DNA from: Nocardioides thalensis | GTDB lineage: Bacteria > Actinomycetota > Actinomycetes > Propionibacteriales > Nocardioidaceae | Direction: 5' to 3' | DNA: 64,000 nucleotides | Assembly: GCF_013410655.1 (NCBI RefSeq) | Contig: NZ_JACCFP010000001.1 | Span: 2,255,501-2,319,500 of the forward strand | Shown: positions 28,607 through 37,378 of the stretch, piece by piece | Layout of the letters: each line of letters starts with the position of its first letter | How positions within the stretch are numbered: position 1 is the first letter of the stretch | The notes under the pieces: model-generated | What the model saw: the letters and a program-made list of their open reading frames with translations, nothing else | The model's database searches: none | What the model was told of the DNA's origin: nothing | Program-made: the position numbers and the translations under genes

Positions 28607-29622
28607 CAGCTGACGGTCACCCGCGCACCGCCCGCGGGGTTGTCGTCGATGGCCACCGTGCCGCCGTGCGCCCGCACCAGGCCGGCGACCATGTAGAGGC
28701 CGAGCCCGGAGCCGCCTCCGGCGCCCTCGGTCCAGAACTTCGTGAACGCCCGGCGCCGTAGCTCGACCGGGATCCCGGTGCCCTGGTCGGAGACGGTCAC
28801 CACGACGAACGCGGGGTCGTCGGCCGTGACGGCCACCTGGATGTCGCCGTCACCGTGCTTGATGGCGTTCTCGACCAGGTTGACGATCACCTGCACGACC
28901 TTGTCGGGGTCGGCAGCGGCGACGCACTCGCCCCGGACCTCGAGATCGATCGTGCGCGACGTCGAGTGCGCGAGCATCTCGACCGCCCGCTCGGCCTTGA
29001 GCCCGATGTCGGTCGGCCTCCGGTGCAGCTGGAGCCGGCCGGTGTCGATGCGGGCGACGTCGAGCAGCTCCACGATCAGGCGACTGAGCCGGTCGGCGTC
29101 GGCCACGACCGTGCCGAGCATGAGGCGCTTCTGCTCGTCGGTGAGCTTGTCCCAGCGGTCGAGGATCGCGTGGACGAAGCCCTTGACCCCGGTGAGCGGT
29201 GAGCGCAGCTCGTGGGCGACCGTCGCCACCAGGTCGGAGCGGTCGCGATCGAGCCGCTCGCGGCCGCGCCCGGACCGCAGGGTCAGCACGACCGCGGTCA
29301 CCGGGCCGCCCCGCGACTCCCGGTGCAGCCGGGCGGTGACCAGGACCTCGGTGCCGAGCGGCAGCAGCCACGGCTGCTCGGGCACCCCGGTGCGGATGCG
29401 GAGCCCGCCGTACGGGTCGTTGACCGCGCACCACTCGTTGCCGTCCTGGTCGGTGAGCGTCAGCACGTCGCTCAGCGGCTTGCCGACGACGGCCGTGGCG
29501 TCGACGTCGAGCATCCGCGCCGCGACGGGCGAGACGACGGTGACCAGGCCGTCGCGGTCGGCGGCCACGACACCGTCCGGCAGGAGGTCGAGCACCTGCT
29601 GGTCGACACCGCCGCCGGTCAT
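28588..29622 (-). CDS. PAS-domain sensor histidine kinase (cytoplasmic)
   Basis: 344 aa, no membrane segment. A PAS domain comes first (residues ~5-120, LLPDGVVAADRDGLVTVVSP). HisKA follows with the phospho-acceptor His 137 in VAHELRSPLTGVKGFV. HATPase_c has the N box LVENAIKHGDGD, G1 VSDQGTGIP and G2 GGSGLGLYMV. No response regulator is next to it, so it is an orphan kinase with unknown signal. ATG 29622 lies 10 bp after the SpoU methyltransferase stop and has GGAGG-like sequence upstream. Confidence 0.92.
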   Translation of the reverse strand: MTGGGVDQQVLDLLPDGVVAADRDGLVTVVSPVAARMLDVDATAVVGKPLSDVLTLTDQDGNEWCAVNDPYGGLRIRTGVPEQPWLLPLGTEVLVTARLHRESRGGPVTAVVLTLRSGRGRERLDRDRSDLVATVAHELRSPLTGVKGFVHAILDRWDKLTDEQKRLMLGTVVADADRLSRLIVELLDVARIDTGRLQLHRRPTDIGLKAERAVEMLAHSTSRTIDLEVRGECVAAADPDKVVQVIVNLVENAIKHGDGDIQVAVTADDPAFVVVTVSDQGTGIPVELRRRAFTKFWTEGAGGGSGLGLYMVAGLVRAHGGTVAIDDNPAGGARVTVSWPVSHP

Positions 29623-29632
29623 GGAGGGAACG

Positions 29633-30451
29633 TTACCCGCGCTGGGCGCGCGCGCTCGCGTAGAGGCACAGCGCCGCGGCGGTCGCGAGGTTGAGGCTCT
29701 CGGCGCGGCCGTGGATGGGGATGCGTACCCGGTGGTCGGCGAGCGCGGCCAGCTCCTCGGGCAGGCCCCACGCCTCGTTGCCGAGCAGCCAGGCCGTCGG
29801 GCGGGCGAGCAGCTCATCGGAGTCGAAGAGGTCCACCTCTCCCCCGCCGTCGGCTGCCAGCACGGTCAGTCCCGCTTCGCGTGCGGCACGTACGGCGGCC
29901 GCGGCGTCGCGCTCGATCGCGACCGGGAGGTGGAACAGGCTCCCGACGCTCGCCCGGACAGTCTTGGGGTTGTAGACGTCGACGGAGTCACCGGCGAACA
30001 CCACCGCATCGGCGCCGGCGGCGTCGGCGCAGCGGATGACCGTCCCCGCGTTGCCGGGGTCGCGGATGTCGGCGCAGATCGCGACCAGCGGACCACGAGG
30101 GGCATCTCGACGGACCATGAGGGCGGATTCGCCGAGCCATAGAGGGTGATTCGCCGGGACGTCGAGGAAGTTGCAAAGGGCGACGAGGCCCGCCGGGTTG
30201 ACGCTGTCGGAGAGCGACGCGAGGGCGCGGTCGTCGACGAGCGTCACCTCGGCCGGGGCCAGCAGGTCGGCGTACTCCTGCGCGGCGGAGGGCGTGGCGA
30301 AGACCTCGACCACGCAGCCGGGCACCCCGAGGGCGCCCTCGACGGCCTTCGGGCCGTCGGCAAGGAAGAGCCGCCGCTCGGATCGGACCGAGCGGCGGCT
30401 GAGCTTCCGTGCTTCCTTGACCCTGGCGTTACCAGCGGTCAGAGGTGTCAC
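29633..30451 (-). CDS. SpoU/TrmH family RNA 2'-O-methyltransferase
   Basis: About 272 aa. An N-terminal substrate-binding domain (LTAGNARVKEARKLSRRS) precedes a SPOUT core with the three family motifs: ICADIRDPGNAGTVIRCADA, AWLLGNEAWGLPEE and IPIHGRAESLNLATAAALCL. The target RNA is unknown; actinobacterial relatives include the thiostrepton-resistance type enzymes. I chose GTG 30451 because family similarity starts there. TTG 30469 is an alternative, and neither has a good ribosome site. It follows rplT by 23 bp and is probably in the infC operon. Confidence 0.9.
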   Translation of the reverse strand: MTPLTAGNARVKEARKLSRRSVRSERRLFLADGPKAVEGALGVPGCVVEVFATPSAAQEYADLLAPAEVTLVDDRALASLSDSVNPAGLVALCNFLDVPANHPLWLGESALMVRRDAPRGPLVAICADIRDPGNAGTVIRCADAAGADAVVFAGDSVDVYNPKTVRASVGSLFHLPVAIERDAAAAVRAAREAGLTVLAADGGGEVDLFDSDELLARPTAWLLGNEAWGLPEELAALADHRVRIPIHGRAESLNLATAAALCLYASARAQRG

Positions 30452-30474
30452 CGAGTTGGACAGTGTCAAACGGG

Positions 30475-30858
30475 TCAGGCGGAGGCCGGAGCGTTGACGT
30501 CCTCGGGCAGCGCGGCCTTGGCCTGCGCGACGAGGGCCGAGAAGGCGGCCGGCTCGTTGACCGCGAGGTCGGCGAGGATCTTGCGGTCGACCTCGACGCC
30601 GGCCAGGTTGAGGCCCTGGATGAAGCGGTTGTAGGTCAGGCCCTCGGCGCGGGCGGCCGCGTTGATCCGCTGGATCCACAGGCGACGGAAGTTGCCCTTG
30701 TTCTTCTTCCGGTCGTTGTAGCTGTAGACCAGCGAGTGGGTGACCTGCTCCTTCGCCTTGCGGTAGAGGCGCGAGCGCTGGCCGCGGTAGCCGCTGGCCC
30801 GCTCGAGGGTGGTCCGGCGCTTCTTCGCCGCGTTCACTGCGCGCTTGACGCGTGCCAT
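30475..30858 (-). CDS. rplT: 50S ribosomal protein L20
   Basis: 127 aa, full length. [38 protein letters not shown] and the C-terminal globular part ([20 protein letters not shown]) are diagnostic. L20 assembles early on 23S rRNA and in several bacteria represses its own infC-rpmI-rplT operon, the gene order seen here. Confidence 0.98.
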   Translation of the reverse strand: MARVKRAVNAAKKRRTTLERASGYRGQRSRLYRKAKEQVTHSLVYSYNDRKKNKGNFRRLWIQRINAAARAEGLTYNRFIQGLNLAGVEVDRKILADLAVNEPAAFSALVAQAKAALPEDVNAPASA

Positions 30859-30898
30859 CTTCTAACTCCTTGTTCGAAATTCTCAGGCGAGGAGCCGG

Positions 30899-31093
30899 TC
30901 AGCGACCGAGCAGCTTCTTCGCGCGCGGGACGTCGTTCTTGGCGACCTCGGTGGTACCGGTCATGCGGCGGGTCACCTTGGAGGGCTTCTTCTCCAGGTT
31001 GTGGCGCTTGCCGGCCTTCTCCCGCAGGATCTTGCCGCTGCCGGTGACCCGGAACCGCTTGCTGGCACCGGAGTGCGTCTTGTTCTTCGGCAT
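30899..31093 (-). CDS. rpmI: 50S ribosomal protein L35
   Basis: 64 aa: [22 protein letters not shown] and the basic [13 protein letters not shown] tail mark it clearly. It lies 40 bp before rplT and 65 bp after infC in the standard operon. Confidence 0.98.
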   Translation of the reverse strand: MPKNKTHSGASKRFRVTGSGKILREKAGKRHNLEKKPSKVTRRMTGTTEVAKNDVPRAKKLLGR

Positions 31094-31158
31094 CGTTGTG
31101 CTCTCTCTCGTCGTTGCAGGTCTTGGTCAGGACCTCGGCCAGGGACCGGTGTCGCTGC

Positions 31159-31833
31159 TCAGAGGTCGATGTCGGGGTCCAGCGCCTCGTTCGCGCGCTT
31201 CTGCTTGCGCTGCGTGGAGGGCTGGGTGGCGGTGCGCTCGGCGTGCTCGGCTGCCTTCTCGGCGTCGCGCTCGGCGGCGGCCTCCTGCTTGGCGGCCTTC
31301 ACCTCCGCCTTGGCCTCGGCCTTCTTCTTGTGCGGACCCAGGACCATGATCATGTTGCGGCCGTCCTGCTTGGGCGAGGACTCCACGAAGCCCAGCTCCT
31401 GGACGTCCTCGGCCAGCTTCTGGAGCAGCCGGAAGCCCAGCTCGGGGCGGTGCTGCTCGCGGCCGCGGAACATGATCGTGATCTTGACCTTGTCGCCGGC
31501 CTTGAGGAACCGCACGACGTGACCCTTCTTGGTCTCGTAGTCGTGCTGGTCGATCTTCGGCCGGAGCTTCATCTCCTTGATGATGACGTTGGTCTGGTTC
31601 CGCCGGGACTCACGGGCCTTCTGGGCGTTCTCGTACTTGAACTTCCCGTAGTCCATGAGCTTGCAGACGGGCGGCTTGCCCATCGGCGCGATCTCGACCA
31701 GGTCAAGGTCGGCCTCCTGGGCCAGCTTGAGCGCCTGGTCGGTCGGAACGATCCCCACGGTCTCGCCGTTGGGTCCCACGAGCCGGACCTCGGGAACCCG
31801 GATCCGCTCGTTGATGCGCAGCTCGGTGCTGAT
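31159..31833 (-). CDS. infC: Translation initiation factor IF-3 (probable ATC start)
   Basis: About 224 aa from ATC. Both IF3 domains are present: the N-domain [19 protein letters not shown], the basic linker [15 protein letters not shown], and the C-domain [20 protein letters not shown] through [13 protein letters not shown] Lys/Glu/Ala-rich tail of ~50 aa follows. Homology begins at [10 protein letters not shown], and a strong TTTGGAGG lies directly before an ATC codon (31831-31833). The frame is also open to an ATG at 31866, but that start would put the ribosome site inside the gene. Rare non-AUG starts on infC are established elsewhere as IF3 self-control. Confidence 0.9.
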   Translation of the reverse strand: MSTELRINERIRVPEVRLVGPNGETVGIVPTDQALKLAQEADLDLVEIAPMGKPPVCKLMDYGKFKYENAQKARESRRNQTNVIIKEMKLRPKIDQHDYETKKGHVVRFLKAGDKVKITIMFRGREQHRPELGFRLLQKLAEDVQELGFVESSPKQDGRNMIMVLGPHKKKAEAKAEVKAAKQEAAAERDAEKAAEHAERTATQPSTQRKQKRANEALDPDIDL

Positions 31834-31871
31834 GTGTCCTCCAAACTCGTCGGGTGCGGAGGCCACTCACC

Positions 31872-31911
31872 GAAAAACAAAGGTGGCTTCCGCTTGTCCA
31901 AGCGGAAGCCA
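31872..31911 (-). terminator. Leader terminator/attenuator before infC
   Basis: A perfect 12-bp stem (tggcttccgctt / aagcggaagcca, 31884-31895 and 31900-31911) with a 4-nt loop is followed on the minus strand by CCTTTGTTTTTCG. It stands about 40 nt before the infC ATC start. It could end transcription of the SseB-like gene or, more interestingly, act as an attenuator. Confidence 0.7.
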
Positions 31912-32117
31912 GTCGCGACGCCGCTCCCACCGCGCGGTGGGACGCATCAGAACCCAGGTCGGGTTCTTGACCGGACCCGACGACCTGTGGCGGCCGATGC
32001 GGGTGGGAGACGATGTGCTGCTGGTCCCCGCTTGTGGATCTGCCACTCGCTCGCACGGGTGACGGATCGGTCAACACCCGATGCTACCGGAGTTGTTCCC
32101 CGCACGGGAAATCGTCG
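31912..32117 (-). promoter_or_regulatory. Structured infC leader region
   Basis: This gene-free stretch holds a -10-like TAGCAT (minus strand, about 32090), an 18-bp perfect palindrome (31924-31941) and an AGAACCC/GGGTTCT hairpin. A CAAGCGG segment (complement at 32028-32034) could pair with the left arm of the leader terminator and so act as an antiterminator. The promoter call is weak. Confidence 0.4.
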
Positions 32118-32636
32118 TCAGCCCTCCGGCGAAGCGCCCAGCCACGCCCAGCCGCCGTCGTCGAGCCGGACCGGTCGCCAGCCCGCCGCGATCCGATGCA
32201 GGTCCTCGTCCTCGACGACGAACCTCTGGGGCCCGCTCAGGTCGACCACGAGCGCCGCCGCCCCCTCCTGGACCGCGGTCGCCGCGGCCAGGCCGGCGGC
32301 GACCGGGACCGGGCGCGCGGCCGGGTCCCAGGCGGCGAGGGTGTCGGCGGACGTGAACGCCAGCAGCGCCGTACGGCCGTCGGCGCCGGTGAGCAGCACG
32401 GCGGCCATGTCGCTGCTCTTGTCACGCGCCAGGCCGTCGTCGCCCACCTCGACCTCACCGAGCAGCGCCACGACGGGCACCAGGAGCCGCGCGCCGGCGA
32501 GCGCCGCGAGGACCTCGGGGTACGGCGCCGCGCCGCTCGCGTGGCGCTCGAGGGCCGTCGCGAGGTCGGCGTCGGCGGCACCGTCGTCGTCGACGTACGC
32601 CGATCCCTGGAGGCGCTTGGCGTCGGGGCGGGTCAC
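32118..32636 (-). CDS. SseB family protein
   Basis: 172 aa, soluble. The SseB N-terminal domain pattern is visible: RLLVPVVALLGE, DMAAVLLTGADGRTALLAFTSADTLAAWDP, and a final strand-rich part (LVVDLSGPQRFVVEDEDLHRI). The function of the family is unclear. The GTG start is preceded by GGAG. It lies upstream of infC on the same strand and divergent from the PLP enzyme gene. Confidence 0.8.
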   Translation of the reverse strand: MTRPDAKRLQGSAYVDDDGAADADLATALERHASGAAPYPEVLAALAGARLLVPVVALLGEVEVGDDGLARDKSSDMAAVLLTGADGRTALLAFTSADTLAAWDPAARPVPVAAGLAAATAVQEGAAALVVDLSGPQRFVVEDEDLHRIAAGWRPVRLDDGGWAWLGASPEG

Positions 32637-32696
32637 GGCTCCATGGTCGCACCCACCCTCCCTCGGAGCGCAGTCGCCGCATGGAACGATGGACCG

Positions 32697-33920
32697 ATGC
32701 ATTCCGACCCGGTCGAGCGCAACCGCCTCGCTGCGCGGCTCGACGCGGCGGTGCGCGCGAGCGCGACACCGCTGCCGACACCGCTCCTCACCGTCGACCT
32801 CGCCGCCTTCGACGCCAACGCGGCCGACCTGGTCAAGCGGGCCGGAGGGAAGCCGATCCGGGTCGCGTCGAAGTCGCTGCGGGTGCCCGCCCTCGTGCGT
32901 CGCGCGCTCGAGCACGACGGGTTCCACGGGGTGCTCGCGTTCACGCTCGCGGAGGCGCTCTTCCTCGAGCAGCAGGACGTGTCCGACGACATCCTGGTCG
33001 GCTATCCCACGGTCGACGCCGCCGCCCTGAGCGCGCTCATCTCCTCGCCGCGAGCGGCCTCGCGGATCACGATCATGATCGACGACGTGGCGCACCTCGA
33101 CGCTGTCGACGCGCTCCGCACGTCGATGGCGGTGCCGATCCGGGTGGCCATCGACGTCGACGCCGGCCTGCGGTGGGGCGGCCAGCAGGTGGGTCCCCGT
33201 CGGTCGCCGCTGTTCGACATCGGCAGCGTCGTCGCCCTGGCGCGCACGGTCGTGGAGCGCCCGGGCTTCACGCTCGTCGGCGTGATGACCTACGAGGGCC
33301 AGGTCGCGGGCGTGCCCGACGCGGTCCCCCACCAACGCGCGCGGTCGGCCGCCGTCCGTCGCATCAAGTCGATGTCGGTCGCGCAGCTGCGCACCCGGCG
33401 GGCCGACATCGCCGAGGGCCTTGCGTCCATCCACGGCTTCGAGCTCGGCCTCTGGAACGCCGGCGGCACCGGCTCGCTGGAGTCCTCGGCCGCCGACCCG
33501 GTCGTCACCGAGGTCACCGCCGGCTCCGGTCTGCTCGGTCCCGCCCTCTTCGACCACTACCGGGGCTTCTCGCCGCAACCGGCGGCGTTCGTGGGGCTCC
33601 CGGTCACCCGCCGTCCGGCGGCCGGCATCGCCACCGTGCACGGCGGCGGCCTGATCGCCTCGGGCGCGGCCGGCACCGACCGACTGCCCGTGCCGTGGGC
33701 GCCGCCCGGGCTGCGCCTCACCACGCTCGAGGGCGCCGGCGAGGTGCAGACGCCGCTGGTCGGCGACGGCGCCGACGCGCTGCGGATCGGCGACCTGGTC
33801 TGGTTCCGGCACGCCAAGTCGGGCGAGCCGTTCGAGCACGGCACGACGGCCCACCTGCTCGACGGCGACCGGTTCGTCGACGCGGTGCCGACCTACCGGG
33901 GCCACGGGCTTGCGTTCTGA
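32697..33920 (+). CDS. PLP-dependent amino-acid deaminase/aldolase (alanine-racemase N-domain fold)
   Basis: 407 aa. The TIM-barrel PLP domain places the Schiff-base lysine in IRVASKSLRVPALV (~residue 59). IDVDAGLRWGG, VGVMTYEGQVAGVPD and LWNAGGTGSLESSAADP follow. A C-terminal D-Ser dehydratase-like domain ends with GDLVWFRHAKSGEP. This matches the D-threonine aldolase / D-serine dehydratase-like group; the true substrate is not known. It overlaps the P-loop gene downstream by 11 bp. Confidence 0.88.
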   Translation: MHSDPVERNRLAARLDAAVRASATPLPTPLLTVDLAAFDANAADLVKRAGGKPIRVASKSLRVPALVRRALEHDGFHGVLAFTLAEALFLEQQDVSDDILVGYPTVDAAALSALISSPRAASRITIMIDDVAHLDAVDALRTSMAVPIRVAIDVDAGLRWGGQQVGPRRSPLFDIGSVVALARTVVERPGFTLVGVMTYEGQVAGVPDAVPHQRARSAAVRRIKSMSVAQLRTRRADIAEGLASIHGFELGLWNAGGTGSLESSAADPVVTEVTAGSGLLGPALFDHYRGFSPQPAAFVGLPVTRRPAAGIATVHGGGLIASGAAGTDRLPVPWAPPGLRLTTLEGAGEVQTPLVGDGADALRIGDLVWFRHAKSGEPFEHGTTAHLLDGDRFVDAVPTYRGHGLAF

Positions 33921-34464
33921 GCCCGGCGACTCGTTCGCAGCGCGGGTCGTCGCCCACGCCGAGGCCCGGCCGACGACGCTCGGCACCGGCCGGCTGATCT
34001 GCATCGACGGCCTGGCGGGGGCCGGAAAGACGACGCTGGCGCGGCAGGTGGCGGCGCTGCGTCCCGAGGCCGTCGTGCTGGGGACCGACGAGATGCTGGA
34101 GGGCTGGTCCGGCCTGCCGGGACTGGGGGCCAGCATCGAGTCGCTGCTCCGCCCGCTGGCCGCCGGCGAGCCCGGCCGCTGGCGGCGGTGGGACTGGTAC
34201 GCCGACGGGTGGGCGGAGTGGCGCCGGGTCGACCCCGGGCCGCTCCTCGTGCTCGAGGGCGTCGGCTCCGCGGCTGCGTCGTACGACGAGCTCATCACGA
34301 CGCTCGTGTGGCTCGAGGCCCCGCGCGAGCAGCGCTTGGCGCGCGGCATCGCGCGCGACGGCGAGCAGATGCGCGACCACTGGCTGACGTGGCTCGAGGA
34401 CGAGGCCGACCTGCACGCCCGCGAGCAGACCCGGGCGCGGGCCGACCTCGTCCTCGAGACCTGA
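33910..34464 (+). CDS. P-loop NTPase, uridine kinase-like
   Basis: 184 aa. The Walker A motif is CIDGLAGAGKTTLARQVA (~residues 31-48), followed by VLGTDEMLEGW and an Asp/Glu-rich lid region (EAPREQRLARGIARDGEQMRDHW). It resembles small uridine/adenylyl kinase-like ATPases of actinobacteria; the substrate is unknown. A TTG start overlaps the previous gene by 11 bp, so the two are translationally linked. Confidence 0.85.
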   Translation: MRSEPGDSFAARVVAHAEARPTTLGTGRLICIDGLAGAGKTTLARQVAALRPEAVVLGTDEMLEGWSGLPGLGASIESLLRPLAAGEPGRWRRWDWYADGWAEWRRVDPGPLLVLEGVGSAAASYDELITTLVWLEAPREQRLARGIARDGEQMRDHWLTWLEDEADLHAREQTRARADLVLET

Positions 34465-34473
34465 GCGAGCGCC

Positions 34474-35727
34474 TCAGCGCTTGACCGTGAAGCCCCTCGT
34501 CGCCGGCGCGCTCGTGTTGCCCGCGGCGTCGGTGGCCCAGACCCGGACCGTGTGCTTGCCGGGCTTGAGCCTGCTGAAGACCTGCGGCGAGCGGCACGTG
34601 CGCTTCGCGCCGTTGTCGAGCTGGCACCGGAAGCCGGCGGCCTCGTTGGCGGTGAACTTCACCGTGGCGGACCGCTTGCTGTGGTTGACGGTGACGCCGG
34701 TGACCCGGGCCGTCGGCGCGGTGCGGTCGATGACGACGTTGCCGCCGTAGCCCGACCAGGAGAAGTCGGTGACCCCGGTGAGGACCTTCGTGAACGTGCG
34801 GCTGTCGCAGGCGCCGCCGACGCCGGTGATCGTCCAGACGTCGTCGCCCTCGACGTGCGCCAGCGCGGTGCCGTCCGGCGAGAACATCAGGTCGTCCAGC
34901 GTCGGGCCGTCGTCGGGTCGGGGCAGGCCGGACTGGGCCTGGCACTCTCCCGGCGTGACCGGCACGCCGGGAGCGTCCGACGTCCGCGGGTCGCCGCTGG
35001 TGGCGTGGTCGATGATCATCTCCGGGTCGTCGTACCGGTCGACGAGGTAGGCGACGCGCGACCCGTCGCGCGAGACCGCGACGGAGTGGAAGTCGTAGTA
35101 GGTGTTCCACAGGTCGTAGGAGTCGAACCAGTCGTGCGCCTTCGGGCCGTCGTGGTCCACGTCCATCAGCCGCATCACGTCGTTGTCGTCGAGGACGACA
35201 CGCCCGTTGCCGACCCAGTCCGGGTCGTAGCCCAGGACAAGCCCGCGCAGGTCGTAGCCGGTGGCGTTGGTGATCGCGGTGCGGCTGTCGATCGTGATCT
35301 TCCCGCCGCAGTTGGACGACCGCAGCTGCGACCAGGCGACCTTCGAGCCGTCGGGCGAGATCTGGGCCTCCAGCGGAGGCGTCTCCCACATCGTCGAGCA
35401 GCTACCCTCGATGAAGAGCGTCGGCAGCTTGAACTGAGCGACCTTCACCCCGTCGGGGCGGAACACGACGAGCGCGTCACCGCGGACCGCGGCGATCCGG
35501 CCGGTGTCCGCCATCGACGGGTCGGAGTAGCCGCCGTCGGTGGTCACGCGAACCTGGCCGGTGCCGTCGGGGTCGGAGACCCAGACGTCGCCGCCCTTGA
35601 TGTAGACGAGGTGGCCGCCGGGCTCGGCTGCGTGGGCCGCGGGGGTCAGGGCCGGCACCGCGCCGGTCGCCACGAGGGCGCCGGCCGCGAGGGCCAGGGT
35701 GGTGGTGAGGGCACGAAGTCGCTGCAT
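34474..35727 (-). CDS. Secreted beta-propeller protein with C-terminal Ig-like domain
   Basis: 417 aa. A signal peptide (LRALTTTLALAAGALVATGA..., cleavage likely after AHA, ~residue 33) precedes a TolB/PD40-like propeller (VYIKGGDVWVSDPDGTGQVR, ISPDGSKVAWSQL, VSRDGSRVAYL, FSPDGTALAHV). A final ~90-aa Ig-like/HYR-type domain contains CQLDNGAKRTCRSP and VRVWATDAAGNTS. It is probably extracellular; the function is unknown. I chose ATG 35727 because the signal peptide starts there; the frame is open to 35760. It is convergent with the P-loop gene. Confidence 0.82.
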   Translation of the reverse strand: MQRLRALTTTLALAAGALVATGAVPALTPAAHAAEPGGHLVYIKGGDVWVSDPDGTGQVRVTTDGGYSDPSMADTGRIAAVRGDALVVFRPDGVKVAQFKLPTLFIEGSCSTMWETPPLEAQISPDGSKVAWSQLRSSNCGGKITIDSRTAITNATGYDLRGLVLGYDPDWVGNGRVVLDDNDVMRLMDVDHDGPKAHDWFDSYDLWNTYYDFHSVAVSRDGSRVAYLVDRYDDPEMIIDHATSGDPRTSDAPGVPVTPGECQAQSGLPRPDDGPTLDDLMFSPDGTALAHVEGDDVWTITGVGGACDSRTFTKVLTGVTDFSWSGYGGNVVIDRTAPTARVTGVTVNHSKRSATVKFTANEAAGFRCQLDNGAKRTCRSPQVFSRLKPGKHTVRVWATDAAGNTSAPATRGFTVKR

Positions 35728-35806
35728 GCTGCCATCCCACCGTCCACGCGGCGCGCACACATCGGCCCGGCGAGTGAAGCACTTCGTCCGCGAGGACGAT
35801 TTGGTG

Positions 35807-36268
35807 TCAGGAGCGGTCGAGCAGCGCCCTGATCTCCGCCACGGCGCGCCGCGCGGGCGCGCCGTCGGAGCCGTGCACGCCCATCGCCGAGACGGTGTTG
35901 CCGTCGGCGAGATCGAGGGTCGGCCACGGCGCCCCCGGCGGCATCCGCACGGCGACCACCTCGGCCCACTCGTACTCGCGCTTGCGGTAGCCGTTGACGA
36001 CCGTCAGCCCGCGCTCGTCGGCCGTGATCCGCGACCGGGCCATCGCATACATCAGCGCGACGCCGATGAACACGAAGAACCCGATGGTGCAGCGCTGGAG
36101 CACGGTGACGGCCTGCTTGGTCTCCTCGTCGAAGCTGTACCAGAGCCCGAGGAAGGCGCCGATCAGCACGACGCTGAACACGACGGCCGCGATCCGCGGG
36201 CCGACCGGGCGCCAGGTGCGCGGCAGGTCGGGTACGCCCGCGGGCGCGGCGTCAGATCCGGCAGGCAT
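35807..36268 (-). CDS. PH-domain-like membrane protein
   Basis: 153 aa. Two membrane helices (VFSVVLIGAFLGLWY and IGFFVFIGVALMYAMA) come before a bacterial PH-like domain (RSRITADERGLTVVNGYRKREYEWAEVVAVRM). The ATG lies inside the hisG 3' end (17-bp overlap). hisE-hisG-PH is an order I recall from other actinobacteria, but no role in histidine synthesis is shown. Confidence 0.83.
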   Translation of the reverse strand: MPAGSDAAPAGVPDLPRTWRPVGPRIAAVVFSVVLIGAFLGLWYSFDEETKQAVTVLQRCTIGFFVFIGVALMYAMARSRITADERGLTVVNGYRKREYEWAEVVAVRMPPGAPWPTLDLADGNTVSAMGVHGSDGAPARRAVAEIRALLDRS

Positions 36269-37100
36269 GGATGTCGGTGAGCAGGATCGCCCGCGCACCG
36301 AGCTCCCAGAGCTCGTCCATCAGCCGCTGCGCGCCGTCGCGCCGCACCATCGCGCGTACGGCGACCCAGCCCTCGCGCTGCAGGGGCGACACGGTCGGGC
36401 CCTCCATGCCGGGGGTAACCGCGAGCGCGGCGTCGAGCTTCGCGGTCTCGATGTCGTAGTCCATCATCACGTAGCCGCGGGCCACGAGGACGCCCTCGAC
36501 CCGGCGCCGGAAGACGTCGAACGCCGGCGACCCGTTGCCCGAGCGGGTGATGAGCACGGCCTCCGACTCGAGGATCGGCTCGCCGAAAACCTCGAGGCCG
36601 GCGCGCCGCAACGTGGTGCCGGTCTCGACGACGTCGGCGATGACGTCGGCGACGCCGAGCTGGATGCTGGTCTCGACTGCGCCGTCGAGCCGCACCACGG
36701 TCGCGTCGATGCCGCGCTCGGCCAGGAACGACTCGACGATGCCGACGTACGACGTGGCGATCCGCGTGCCGGCGAGGTCGGCCAGCTCGTCGTAGGAGCC
36801 GCGCGGACCCGCGAAGCGGAACGTGCTGCGGCCGAACTCCAGCGGCAGCACCTCGTCGGCCTTGGCGCCGGAGTCGAGCAGCAGGTCGCGGCCGGTGATG
36901 CCGACGTCGAGCGTGCCCTCCCCGACGTACAGCGCGATGTCGCGCGGCCGGAGGTAGAAGAACTCGACGTCGTTCTCGGCGTCGACGAGCCGCAGCTCCT
37001 TGGAGTCGCTGCGCTGGCGGTAGCCGGACTCGCGCAGGATCTCGGTGGCGGCGGCGGAGAGCGCTCCCTTGTTGGGGATCGCGATCTTGAGGCGGGACAT
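36252..37100 (-). CDS. hisG: ATP phosphoribosyltransferase (long form)
   Basis: 282 aa. It catalyses the first step of histidine synthesis. LKIAIPNKGALSAAATEIL at the start, VGITGRDLLLDSGA and ATSYVGIVESFLAERGID are typical. The C-terminal ~75-aa ACT-like regulatory domain (VMMDYDIETAKLDAALAV...) marks the long, histidine-inhibited hexameric form. It follows hisE by 8 bp. Confidence 0.97.
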   Translation of the reverse strand: MSRLKIAIPNKGALSAAATEILRESGYRQRSDSKELRLVDAENDVEFFYLRPRDIALYVGEGTLDVGITGRDLLLDSGAKADEVLPLEFGRSTFRFAGPRGSYDELADLAGTRIATSYVGIVESFLAERGIDATVVRLDGAVETSIQLGVADVIADVVETGTTLRRAGLEVFGEPILESEAVLITRSGNGSPAFDVFRRRVEGVLVARGYVMMDYDIETAKLDAALAVTPGMEGPTVSPLQREGWVAVRAMVRRDGAQRLMDELWELGARAILLTDIHACRI

Positions 37101-37108
37101 GGGCTTCC

Positions 37109-37372
37109 TCAGAGGTGCTTGTAGACGTCGGCGGGCTCGAGGCCGAGGGCGAGCATGAGCACCTGGGAGTGGTAGATCAGCTGACTGATCTCCTCCGCCG
37201 CGCGCTCCTTGCCCTCGTGCTCGGCGGCCATCCAGGACTCGGCGGCCTCCTCGACCAGCTTCTTGCCGATCGCATGGACGCCGGCGTCGAGTGCCGCCAC
37301 GGTGCCGCTACCGGCGGGCCGGGTCCGAGCCTTCTCGCTCAGCTCCGCCCAGAGCTCGTCGAACGTCTTCAC
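37109..37372 (-). CDS. hisE: Phosphoribosyl-ATP pyrophosphatase
   Basis: 87 aa, MazG-like all-alpha fold. It performs the second step of histidine synthesis. [38 protein letters not shown] carries the metal-binding Glu/Asp positions. The start is GTG. It sits between ribH (6 bp) and hisG (8 bp). Confidence 0.95.
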   Translation of the reverse strand: MKTFDELWAELSEKARTRPAGSGTVAALDAGVHAIGKKLVEEAAESWMAAEHEGKERAAEEISQLIYHSQVLMLALGLEPADVYKHL

Positions 37373-37378
37373 AGGAGA

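Noticed and set aside
30452..30474. A TTGACA-like -35 hexamer at the rplT end
   Set aside because: No -10 hexamer lies at suitable spacing, so a separate promoter for the SpoU methyltransferase gene is not supported.
34466..34481. Small hairpin AGCGC-CTCA-GCGCT between the convergent P-loop and secreted-propeller genes
   Set aside because: Only 5 bp of stem and no U-tract on either strand; too weak to call a terminator.
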